From Deltaproteobacteria bacterium (lineage in GTDB: Bacteria > Desulfobacterota_B > Binatia > Binatales > Binataceae), in NCBI GenBank assembly GCA_021827465.1, contig JAKAVX010000231.1, positions 1 to 5,286 of the forward strand: a stretch of 5,286 nucleotides of DNA. The letters are read 5' to 3'. The position numbers were made by a program, and so were the translations under genes. Below are positions 1 through 5,286 of this stretch, in pieces; within the stretch, counting starts at the first letter, position 1, and every line of letters starts with the position of its first letter. The notes beneath the pieces are model-generated. The model made no database searches. It was given only the letters and a program-made list of their open reading frames with translations, and was not told where the DNA came from.

Positions 1-92
1 GGTGCAGCGTCGGAAAAGGGTTGCAATCGGCGGCGCATTTCATAACCTCGGCAGGGACCGAGCCGAAACGACAATCGAACGCGCCTTCCGGC

Positions 93-100
93 GGGGAGGA
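93..100 (+). promoter_or_regulatory. Strong Shine-Dalgarno for the hydrolase, selecting a TTG start
   Basis: GGGGAGGA is followed by a six-base spacer and TTG at 107. This is the best ribosome binding site near the 5' end of the gene and favours TTG 107 over the in-frame GTG at 2, whose upstream region lies outside the window. Confidence 0.75.
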
Positions 101-106
101 ACTGAC

Positions 107-991
107 TTGGCGAGCGAACAACTGCGCAAGGTGCTTGAAATTCTCGCGTCGCGACCATCGGATCCGAACGCCACGATTGTGGAAACTCGCGCCGGGATGG
201 AACGGGTCAGCGAGCGGCTCCCGTCGGACGTCATGTGCGAGACCGTCAACGCGGGCGGCGTGCCTGCGCAGTGGATCGTCCCGCCTGCGGCGAACCCCGA
301 GCGCGTCATCCTGTACCTTCACGGCGGCGGATACACGATGGGCTCGAGCAATACGCATCGCGCGATGATCGCCAGGATAGCGCGGGCCTCCAACGCGCGG
401 GCGCTCGCGATCGATTATCGTCTCGCGCCGGAGAATCCGTTCCCGGCTGCCGTCGAAGACGCGACCGCGGCCTACCGATGGCTTCTTGCCGAGGGTCATT
501 CGCCGGGCAAAATCGTTGTCGCGGGGGATTCTGCGGGCGGAGGATTGACGCTCGCCGCGCTGGCCGCGTTGCGCGATTCGGGCGTTCCGTTGCCGGCGGG
601 CGCGGTGCCGATCTCGCCGTGGACCGACCTCGAAGGCACCGGAGAATCGGTGCGGAGCAGGGCGAATCGCGATCCGATGATTCAGCCGGGCGGGTTGACC
701 GGGATGGCAAGGATGTATCTGGGAGAGCAGGACCCGCGAAACCCGCTCGCCTCGCCGCTTCATGCCGACTTTCGCGGCTTTCCGCCGCTGCTTATACAGG
801 TCGGCGACGCGGAGATACTGCTCGACGACGCAACCCGGGTGGCATCGCGTGCCCGGGCGGCTGGAGTTGAAGTGGAACTTGAGGTTTGGGACGACATGAT
901 CCACGTCTGGCACGTATTCGCAAAACTTTTGCCCGAGGGACAACAGGCGATCGAGAGGATCGGAAGATTCGTCGCCGAACGAACGTCGTAG
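107..991 (+). CDS. HSL-family alpha/beta hydrolase (esterase/lipase-like)
   Basis: Predicted serine esterase of the hormone-sensitive-lipase (bacterial family IV) group, which hydrolyses short acyl or carboxylic esters; the natural substrate cannot be read from sequence. Numbering from the TTG start gives 294 residues, normal for the family. Visible motifs are the oxyanion-hole HGGG (72-75), the family block DYRLAPENPFPA (103-114), the nucleophile elbow GDSAGG (140-145, Ser142) and a C-terminal DDMIHVWHVF block with probable catalytic His266. The acid should lie in VGDAEILLDD: the position of the usual Asp in DxLxD is Glu236 here, with Asp240/241 close by. No signal peptide or membrane segment is seen, so it is probably cytoplasmic. 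The start is TTG 107 because GGGGAGGA lies six bases upstream and the resulting MASEQLRKVLEIL opening is typical; an in-frame GTG at 2 would add 35 atypical residues. It converges on the aldo/keto reductase. Family assignment is firm, function open. Confidence 0.9.
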   Translation: MASEQLRKVLEILASRPSDPNATIVETRAGMERVSERLPSDVMCETVNAGGVPAQWIVPPAANPERVILYLHGGGYTMGSSNTHRAMIARIARASNARALAIDYRLAPENPFPAAVEDATAAYRWLLAEGHSPGKIVVAGDSAGGGLTLAALAALRDSGVPLPAGAVPISPWTDLEGTGESVRSRANRDPMIQPGGLTGMARMYLGEQDPRNPLASPLHADFRGFPPLLIQVGDAEILLDDATRVASRARAAGVEVELEVWDDMIHVWHVFAKLLPEGQQAIERIGRFVAERTS

Positions 992-1004
992 GCACGGCGA
1001 CCGC

Positions 1005-1053
1005 GGCGCGCAGGCATCACGCGGCGACTGTGGCGCGCGGGTATCACGCGGTG
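1005..1053. repeat. Two-copy 22-bp direct repeat, period 27 bp
   Basis: Copies at 1005-1026 and 1032-1053 share the pattern GGCGCGCRGGYATCACGCGG plus two more bases, with three mismatches in 22, all transitions. They lie between the hydrolase stop (991) and the degenerate array that begins near 1084, in non-coding DNA between convergent genes. No inverted symmetry or terminator stem with a T-run is evident. They look like a short local tandem duplication that has diverged. A role as a protein-binding site is possible but unsupported. Confidence 0.75.
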
Positions 1054-1083
1054 CAGAAATTCCGATGCGACCGCTCAGCGCCG

Positions 1084-1210
1084 TGTCGATTGTCTAGGCG
1101 TGTCGGCTGTGTAACGCCGCTGTCGGTTGCCTAGCGCCGGTCGATTGTCTAGGTCTGTCGCTTGTCTAGCGCCGGTCGGCTGTCTAGGCCCGTGTCGATT
1201 TGTCAACCTC
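1084..1210. repeat. Degenerate tandem array of 15-20 bp units carrying CTAG
   Basis: Seven head-to-tail units can be laid out: 1084-1100, 1101-1120, 1121-1140, 1141-1155, 1156-1175, 1176-1192 and 1193-1210. The fullest form is TGTCGGTTGCCTAGCGCCGG (1121-1140); short units lack the leading TG or the trailing GCCGG. Units 3+4 and 5+6 form a higher-order long-plus-short pair of 35-37 bp. Five units contain the tetramer CTAG (1094, 1131, 1149, 1166, 1184). The array fills most of the convergent intergenic space and enters the aldo/keto reductase gene, whose TAG stop is the CTAG of unit 6. There are no unique spacers, so it is not a CRISPR array. Replication slippage is the simplest origin. Confidence 0.8.
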
Positions 1211-2125
1211 TGTCAACTCCTCGGCGGAAAGCTTCCATTCGGCTGCCTTGACGTTCGCGCCAACCTGCTCCGGCGTGGTCGCGCCGCTAATCACGCTCGA
1301 TACCAGCGGCTGCGAGGCGAGCCATCCGACTGCCAACTCCAGTATCGTATGGTCGTGGCTGCTCGCGAATTTCTCCAGCCGCTCAAGCGTTGCGAAGTTC
1401 GCATCGGTCATCATCTGATCGGCCATCCGCTGCATCAGTGCAAGCCGGCTGCCCGCGGGCGCCTCGGCGCCTCGCTTGTACTTGCCGGTGAGAAAACCGC
1501 TCGCGAGCGGAAAGTACGGCAGGATGCCGACGCCGAACTGGCGACATGCGGGAAATAGTTCGCGCTCGATGCGGCGGTCGAGAAGATTGTATTGGTTTTG
1601 CGCGGAGACGTACGGATAAAGCCCGTGCGCGCGCGAAATCCATGCGGCGTCGGCGACCTGCCACGCCGCGAAATTGCTGGAGCCGATGTAGCGGACCTTC
1701 CCCGCGCGCACTAGGTCGGTCAGCGCCTCAAGCGTTTCCTGCTGTGGCGTTTCAGCGTCGGGCGCATGGATCTGGTAGAGGTCGATATAGTCGGTGCCTA
1801 GCCGTCTCAAGCTCGCTTCCGCCGCGGCGATCACGTAACGGCGAGAACCTCCGCGCAGGTACGGACCTTCGCCCATCGCCATGCCGAATTTGGTCGCTAT
1901 GACAACGTCGCGACGACGATTGCCGAGCGCCTTGCCGACGAGTTCCTCGGAACCGCCTCGATTGCCGTAGATGTCTGCCGTGTCGAACAGCGTGATTCCT
2001 TGGTCGAGCGCGCGATGCACCACCGAGGTGGTCTGTTCGGCGTCGCACTTCATGCCGAAGTTGTTGCATCCGAGTCCGACCAGCGAAACCTTGAGTCCTG
2101 AGCTTCCAAGATTTCGATATTCCAC
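1184..2125 (-). CDS. Aldo/keto reductase
   Basis: NAD(P)H-dependent oxidoreductase of the aldo/keto reductase superfamily, a single TIM-barrel domain in the cytoplasm that reduces aldehydes or ketones; the substrate is not predictable. At 313 residues it has the usual length for bacterial monomeric members. It opens with EYRNLGSSGLKVSLVGLGC, typical of the family. The catalytic tetrad is complete: Asp48 and Tyr53 in FDTADIYG, Lys79 in VIATKFG and His120 in YQIH. Cofactor-binding segments are visible at GSSNF (148-152), AQNQYNLLDR (175-184) and VISGATTPEQV (278-288). The start is GTG 2125 behind a GGGGGT stretch. The last nine codons, including the stop, lie inside the degenerate tandem array, so the C-terminus may have been shaped by it. 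It lies downstream of the cbb genes on the same strand after a 336-bp gap, so probably forms a separate transcription unit. No clear promoter was found. Confidence 0.92.
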   Translation of the reverse strand: MEYRNLGSSGLKVSLVGLGCNNFGMKCDAEQTTSVVHRALDQGITLFDTADIYGNRGGSEELVGKALGNRRRDVVIATKFGMAMGEGPYLRGGSRRYVIAAAEASLRRLGTDYIDLYQIHAPDAETPQQETLEALTDLVRAGKVRYIGSSNFAAWQVADAAWISRAHGLYPYVSAQNQYNLLDRRIERELFPACRQFGVGILPYFPLASGFLTGKYKRGAEAPAGSRLALMQRMADQMMTDANFATLERLEKFASSHDHTILELAVGWLASQPLVSSVISGATTPEQVGANVKAAEWKLSAEELTEVDKSTRA

Positions 2126-2461
2126 GAACGTTACCCCCGGTTTAAAGCTGAAATTGACAGTATCGACGATAATCCGATCGAGATGGGATTTCTATTTCGC
2201 GCGTGGGAGTGATGGGTCGATGCGTGGAAATGCCCCGGGTGCGAAGGCTGTTGTGCGCTCGCGCTCGTACGGGCCTGCAGACAAATCAGTGCCGGCGCGG
2301 ACGCGAGACGCGGATAAGGAATCCGAGTTGGATTTTCAGGGTCGCGATAAACGAGAGTTAGGCGCCGATCGCGATTTCACCGAATCGCACCCGCGTTACG
2401 CGGCGTGACTGAGGAATGACAGACGACACTGCGCGCATCGTCGCAGCCGGACGGTGGAAAC
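2126..2461. other. Intergenic region between the cbb unit and the aldo/keto reductase
   Basis: This 336-bp gap holds no convincing gene. A plus-strand open frame crosses it, and an ATG at 2220 could give 62 highly charged residues to 2408. Its third-position GC (about 61% by hand count) is no higher than the background, and it resembles nothing I know. The region should carry the promoter of the aldo/keto reductase and the 3' end of the cbb transcript. I could not find a good -35/-10 pair on the minus strand. A TTGACA at 2154-2159 lies on the plus strand without a partner -10 or a downstream gene. Three inverted repeats cluster at 2371-2442. Confidence 0.6.
2371..2442 (-). terminator. Cluster of three short inverted repeats after the cbb unit (possible 3'-end structure)
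   Basis: Three perfect inverted repeats lie 20-91 bp past the stop of the small gene. They are GACGA/TCGTC (2422-2426 and 2438-2442, 11-base loop), CCGCG/CGCGG (2391-2395 and 2399-2403, three-base loop) and GCGATT/AATCGC (2371-2376 and 2383-2388, six-base loop). The arms are only 5-6 bp and no T-run follows on the minus strand, so this is not a textbook intrinsic terminator. Their clustering at the expected transcript end suggests an RNA-stabilising or Rho-assisted 3' structure. In GC-rich DNA such short stems also arise by chance. Confidence 0.3.
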
Positions 2462-2674
2462 CTATGCGCGGTCATCGTCGATCAGGTACACGCTCTCCGA
2501 GCGATTCTCGTCCAATACGCGCACCGCATGGCGAAAACTGGCGGGACCCTCGACCGGTCCGAGGTAATGCACGCTCACGGCGTAATCCTTGATCTCGTCC
2601 CAATCCTCTATTTCCGCTTCAGGATGGGGCTGGTAACTACCGGTGCTGAGCCTCACAGCCATAATTGCCTTCAT
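2462..2674 (-). CDS. Small acidic protein of unknown function at the end of the cbb unit
   Basis: I do not recognise this 70-residue protein. It begins MKAIMAVRLSTGSY, has an acidic middle (PEAEIEDWDEIKDYAV, about residues 18-33), a possible strand and turn VSVHYLGPVEGP (33-44) and an acidic end VYLIDDDRA. By hand count it has 14 Asp/Glu against 7 Lys/Arg, no cysteine, no signal peptide and no membrane segment, so it is probably a small soluble protein. ATG 2674 is preferred because GGAG lies seven bases upstream. An in-frame GTG at 2719 overlaps the prk stop as GTGA and would give 85 residues, but its Shine-Dalgarno is poor. It follows prk by 41 bp on the same strand, so is likely co-transcribed with the Calvin-cycle genes. 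A role in regulating or assembling phosphoribulokinase or RuBisCO is a guess from position only. Confidence 0.7.
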   Translation of the reverse strand: MKAIMAVRLSTGSYQPHPEAEIEDWDEIKDYAVSVHYLGPVEGPASFRHAVRVLDENRSESVYLIDDDRA

Positions 2675-2681
2675 GTCTGCT

Positions 2682-2685
2682 CTCC
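2682..2685 (-). promoter_or_regulatory. Ribosome binding site of the small cbb-linked gene
   Basis: On the minus strand GGAG is followed by seven bases and then ATG 2674. The site supports independent translation of the small gene and decides its start over the upstream GTG at 2719, which overlaps the prk stop codon. Confidence 0.65.
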
Positions 2686-2715
2686 ATGCCGGGTCCTGAC
2701 AGACCGGGTTTGTTG

Positions 2716-3753
2716 TCACTTCGCCGACGGGCCGACTCCCGGCTCCGGAGCCGCAGCCTGGCCGAGCACGCTGGTAGGCACCGAACGCATCCGACTGAGC
2801 GCGGCAACCGGCGGGGCGAATAGCATCTTCCTGCCCTCGCTGTATTTCCTGAGCAGATGGTACGTCACCAAAAGCTGCGTCAACGCGAGCGGATTACTGT
2901 GCCGTATTTCAGCCGGGTCCTGATAGAGCCCGAACTCGTCGGCCTTGACCGGTTGAAGCTCGCTCATGTGCTGCCAGATCCTGCTCTCGAGCTTGGCGGA
3001 CTCCTCGGCGGAAACGTTTCCGTCAACTTCCAGTATATCGACCGGCTTCCTGCAGTCGCGTCCGAGGGAAAGCCGCACGCAGGCGGACTCGTCGGGATCG
3101 TTGAACAGGTAGCTCAGGTCGGGATGGGGAATCGTGGGCCGAAGCACCAGCCGGGCGTCGAGATGGCCGTTGGCGGTCTCAGGCGTGGTTCCGCGCGGGG
3201 GGCGGAAACCCACGATGATGTCGGCGAACTCGCGCTGGCTGCGGATGAAATTGCGCGAATCGTCTTCGCGGCGCGCAAGCTCCGCTTCGACCTGTTCCAG
3301 TGTGTAACCGCGCTTGGTGGTGTCACGCCTTATTTTCCAGAATCGGCGCAGTTCCTCCGGTGGATCGAGGTAGAGCTTGACGTCATAGAACTGGCGCATC
3401 ACGGCAGTATGAAAACCGAGTAGTCCCTCGACGATCACGAATTGTTTCGGCTGGACATAATGAGGGCGCACGAAGGTGCCGGTAGCGTGATCATAAACCG
3501 GTTTGAGGATCGGCTGGCCGTAATGAAGGCGCTCGAGATGCAGTTCGAGAATATCCAGGTAGTTGCATTCGGGGTTGAGCGGAGTGATGTTCAGCGCCGC
3601 CCGCTCGCGCCGGTCGTACTTGTGATAATCGTCGGTGCAGACGTGCGTTACGCGCTCGCTTCTCAGCAGCTTTTCCAGGCCGGCGGTCAGAGTGGACTTG
3701 CCCGCAGCGCTGTCACCTACAATCGCTAAAAGGATTGGACGTTGCACAATCAT
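2716..3753 (-). CDS. prk: Phosphoribulokinase, class II-like
   Basis: Phosphorylates ribulose-5-phosphate with ATP to give RuBP, the RuBisCO substrate, in the cytoplasm. The 345-residue protein starts with a P-loop GDSAAGKST (13-21), then VCTDDYHKYDR (38-48, Asp42 the likely catalytic base), LNPECNYLDILELHLERLHYGQ, KPVYDHATG (84-92), VIVEG (106-110, Walker B-like) and KIRRDTTKRGYT (140-151). A C-terminal domain with YLFND (215-219) and ILEVDG (240-245) matches the cyanobacterial/plant/archaeal class II layout. Proteobacterial class I enzymes are about 290 residues. The light-regulatory P-loop Cys of chloroplast and cyanobacterial enzymes is Ala here, while the second Cys (Cys39) is kept. The last 35 residues are a Pro/Ala-rich tail. 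ATG 3753 follows GGGGGT and opens directly into the P-loop strand; an in-frame ATG at 3879 would overlap cbbX by 50 bp and add an atypical Arg-rich leader. It lies 76 bp after cbbX. Confidence 0.93.
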   Translation of the reverse strand: MIVQRPILLAIVGDSAAGKSTLTAGLEKLLRSERVTHVCTDDYHKYDRRERAALNITPLNPECNYLDILELHLERLHYGQPILKPVYDHATGTFVRPHYVQPKQFVIVEGLLGFHTAVMRQFYDVKLYLDPPEELRRFWKIRRDTTKRGYTLEQVEAELARREDDSRNFIRSQREFADIIVGFRPPRGTTPETANGHLDARLVLRPTIPHPDLSYLFNDPDESACVRLSLGRDCRKPVDILEVDGNVSAEESAKLESRIWQHMSELQPVKADEFGLYQDPAEIRHSNPLALTQLLVTYHLLRKYSEGRKMLFAPPVAALSRMRSVPTSVLGQAAAPEPGVGPSAK

Positions 3754-3829
3754 AACCCCCAATGGCGGCGGTTCCGTCGCCAGCGCTCTGGACCACCGGG
3801 TTCTGTGAATACCGCGCGCGAGGATGTTT

Positions 3830-4789
3830 TCACTTTTCGCGCTCCGCTTCGCCGGCTGGATCGTCGACGTCGATTCCACCCTGGAAAACCCGGCTCTGGG
3901 TGATATCGCTTGGGTCGATCCGGCTCAGTTCATCGGCGTTGACACTGCCTCCGCGAGAAACGAGACGATGGGCCTGGCGGAGCTTCATCCTGTCGATCGC
4001 GTTGCGTACGCTGCGCGCGTTGGCGAAGTGCGGCTGCTTCATCCTGAGTTCGAGATATTGCCTGAAGGCTTCGCGCGAGGCGTCGTCCCAGCGGTACATC
4101 TGCTGGCTCAGCATCATCCCCGCGATAGTCATAAGCTCTTCCACTGTATAATCGGGAAAGTCTATGTGATGAGGTATCCGTGAGCGCAGTCCGGGGTTGC
4201 TTCTGAAAAATGCGCGCATCTTGTCCTTGTAGCCGGCGAAGATGACCACCAGGTCCTCGCGCTGGTTTTCCATCGCCTGGAGCAGCATTTCGATCGCTTC
4301 CTGCCCGTAGTCGCGCTCGTTCTCGGGACGGTACAGGTAATAGGCTTCGTCGATAAACAGGACCCCGCCGGTGGCCTTCTTAAGGATCTCCCTGGTCTTG
4401 GGCGCCGTATGCCCGACGTACTGGCCGACCATGTCGGCGCGGCTGGCGACCACGAGATGCCCCTGGCGCACGTGTCCCAGGCGGTGGAGGATTGTCGCCA
4501 TCCGCATCGCCACCGTGGTCTTTCCGGTTCCCGGCCCACCGGTGAAACTCATGTGAAGCGTTGGCGGCTCGGTGCTGAGGCCCGCGCGCTTGCGTAATTT
4601 CTCGATCAGCAGGAAAGAGGCGATCTCGCGGATACGAGTCTTGACCGGCTTGAGCCCGACCAGTTCGCGGCCCAACTCGTCCAGCACCTCAAGGACGTTA
4701 CACTCGTTGAGAGCGGCCTGGACGTCGACGGAGAATCCCTGCGGACCGAGCCGCAGGCCGTCGAGTTTCGAATCGAGATCCATCTTCAT
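3830..4789 (-). CDS. cbbX: CbbX, AAA+ red-type RuBisCO activase
   Basis: Hexameric AAA+ ATPase that remodels red-type RuBisCO to release bound inhibitory sugar phosphates. In Rhodobacter sphaeroides it is activated by RuBP and threads the CbbL C-terminal tail through its pore. Numbering from ATG 4789 (319 residues, usual length): Walker A GGPGTGKT (84-91), pore-loop YVGH (124-127), Walker B GVLFIDEA (142-149, Asp147/Glu148), [18 protein letters not shown] (150-167), the SNPGLRSRI segment (197-205) where AAA+ arginine-finger residues are expected, and the [15 protein letters not shown] helical-domain block (253-267). The match is collinear with Rhodobacter CbbX and shows no broken motif. The start overlaps the cbbS stop by one base (TGATG), implying translational coupling. 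A TTG at 4792, eight bases after AGAGAGGA, would add one residue, and an ATG at 4783 is also possible. The N-terminal 25 residues are variable in the family. Confidence 0.97.
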   Translation of the reverse strand: MKMDLDSKLDGLRLGPQGFSVDVQAALNECNVLEVLDELGRELVGLKPVKTRIREIASFLLIEKLRKRAGLSTEPPTLHMSFTGGPGTGKTTVAMRMATILHRLGHVRQGHLVVASRADMVGQYVGHTAPKTREILKKATGGVLFIDEAYYLYRPENERDYGQEAIEMLLQAMENQREDLVVIFAGYKDKMRAFFRSNPGLRSRIPHHIDFPDYTVEELMTIAGMMLSQQMYRWDDASREAFRQYLELRMKQPHFANARSVRNAIDRMKLRQAHRLVSRGGSVNADELSRIDPSDITQSRVFQGGIDVDDPAGEAEREK

Positions 4790-5262
4790 CAAGAGGCCTG
4801 TCCTCTCTCAGCGTTCGGCCTCGGCCCATTCAGTGCCGCGGCGCCGTCGTAGCGCTGGCCCTCCGGCTTGTCGGTGGCGTAACTGCGCAGCACATAGTTG
4901 ATGGTGCGTCCGTGAACCTCCTGGCGCATCAGACCGAAGCCCGGCTCCTCGGGCGGGCGGTTCACCAGGAACGACAGCGCGACCGTCTCACGCCCGCGAT
5001 CGATATTGTAGGCATTTACCTTGATGTAATGGCGGGGATATTTCTCGCGGCACGCCCTGATCTCGCGCATGATCGGCACGGCGTCCCTGATATCGAACAT
5101 CGGCATGTTCCACATCTCCCAGTACGTGTTACGGGGATGCGGATCGTCTGTGTATTCGATATTAATCGGCCAGTTCCGGTCCAGGCAGTACTGTACCTGC
5201 CTCTTTACCTCGTCGTCGGAGAGATCCGGAAGAAAGGAAAAAGTGCCTTGTGTTATTCGCAC
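4789..5262 (-). CDS. cbbS: RuBisCO small subunit, red-type (form IC/ID-like)
   Basis: Small subunit of form I RuBisCO, which caps and stabilises the octameric CbbL core that fixes CO2 onto RuBP. The N-terminus [19 protein letters not shown] and the block [21 protein letters not shown] (37-57) are hallmarks of red-type small subunits. Further conserved parts are ECR-like [17 protein letters not shown] (69-85), [15 protein letters not shown] (89-103) and [10 protein letters not shown] (106-115). The red-type C-terminal hairpin follows ([21 protein letters not shown], 118-138). At 157 residues it is longer than many red-type small subunits (roughly 130-140), with a low-complexity Ala/Gly/Pro/Asn tail after residue 139. 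It starts at GTG 5262 behind AAGGAG with an eight-base spacer. cbbL should lie just upstream beyond the right edge, and the operon promoter is outside the window. The gene is followed immediately by cbbX. Confidence 0.97.
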   Translation of the reverse strand: MRITQGTFSFLPDLSDDEVKRQVQYCLDRNWPINIEYTDDPHPRNTYWEMWNMPMFDIRDAVPIMREIRACREKYPRHYIKVNAYNIDRGRETVALSFLVNRPPEEPGFGLMRQEVHGRTINYVLRSYATDKPEGQRYDGAAALNGPRPNAERGQAS

Positions 5263-5270
5263 GGTTGTTG

Positions 5271-5276
5271 CTCCTT
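5271..5276 (-). promoter_or_regulatory. Ribosome binding site of cbbS, supporting a GTG start
   Basis: AAGGAG on the minus strand lies eight bases before GTG 5262. Because the first residues after it ([10 protein letters not shown]) are the conserved red-type N-terminus, the GTG start is well supported. TGA triplets at 5286-5284 and 5281-5279 upstream could include the cbbL stop, but the frame cannot be judged from so little sequence. Confidence 0.8.
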
Positions 5277-5286
5277 GCTCATTTCA

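Noticed and set aside
21..46. Promoter with TTGCAA and CATAAC upstream of the hydrolase
   Set aside because: The spacing is only 14 bases and the -10 match is weak.
2..106. N-terminal extension of the hydrolase from the GTG at position 2
   Set aside because: The 35 extra residues are not family-like, while GGGGAGGA six bases before TTG 107 gives a normal start and a typical N-terminus.
1084..1210. CRISPR array
   Set aside because: Units of 15-20 bp are directly abutted, degenerate and lack unique spacers; no cas genes are present.
2154..2159. TTGACA -35 element on the plus strand
   Set aside because: There is no -10 at suitable spacing and no plus-strand gene downstream.
2220..2408. Possible 62-residue plus-strand gene in the 336-bp gap
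   Set aside because: It is highly charged, shows no recognisable motif, has only a distant GGGAG site, and its third-position GC is no higher than background.
2462..2674. CP12-like regulator
   Set aside because: The DWDEIKD stretch faintly recalls the CP12 AWDxVEE core, but there are no cysteines and no other CP12 features.
3754..3879. Longer phosphoribulokinase starting at the ATG at 3879
   Set aside because: It would overlap cbbX by 50 bp and add an Arg-rich leader not seen in the family; ATG 3753 opens directly into the P-loop strand.

Overview
The window is GC-rich, densely coded bacterial DNA. Its right half is the downstream part of a Calvin-Benson-Bassham (CBB) operon, read on the minus strand: cbbS (red-type form I RuBisCO small subunit), cbbX (AAA+ activase of red-type RuBisCO), a phosphoribulokinase gene and a small unrecognised gene. 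The large-subunit gene cbbL would be expected just beyond the right edge. The organism is therefore probably a CO2-fixing or facultatively autotrophic bacterium with a proteobacterial-type (red, form IC/ID-like) RuBisCO. I cannot name the phylum. The phosphoribulokinase looks like the cyanobacterial/plant/archaeal class II enzyme rather than the short class I enzyme usual beside red-type cbb genes, so the operon may be mosaic or come from a less-studied lineage.

Layout from left to right: 1-106 is leader sequence. At 107-991 (+) lies an HSL-family alpha/beta hydrolase that most likely starts at a TTG codon behind a strong Shine-Dalgarno sequence. At 992-1183 is the gap between convergent genes, filled largely by repeats: two 22-bp direct copies (1005-1053), then a degenerate array of 15-20 bp units (about 1084-1210) that runs into the 3' end of the next gene. 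At 1184-2125 (-) is an aldo/keto reductase with an intact catalytic tetrad. At 2126-2461 is 336 bp without a convincing gene, with three short inverted repeats near the end of the cbb unit. At 2462-2674 (-) is a 70-residue acidic protein of unknown function. Then come prk at 2716-3753 (-), cbbX at 3830-4789 (-) and cbbS at 4789-5262 (-).

The cbb genes fit together as one pathway module. Phosphoribulokinase makes ribulose-1,5-bisphosphate (RuBP), RuBisCO (CbbL8S8) carboxylates it, and CbbX frees RuBisCO from inhibitory sugar phosphates. cbbS and cbbX overlap by one base (TGATG), which suggests translational coupling. The small gene follows prk by 41 bp with its own ribosome binding site and is the best candidate for an undescribed accessory protein. 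The hydrolase and aldo/keto reductase have no evident link to carbon fixation.
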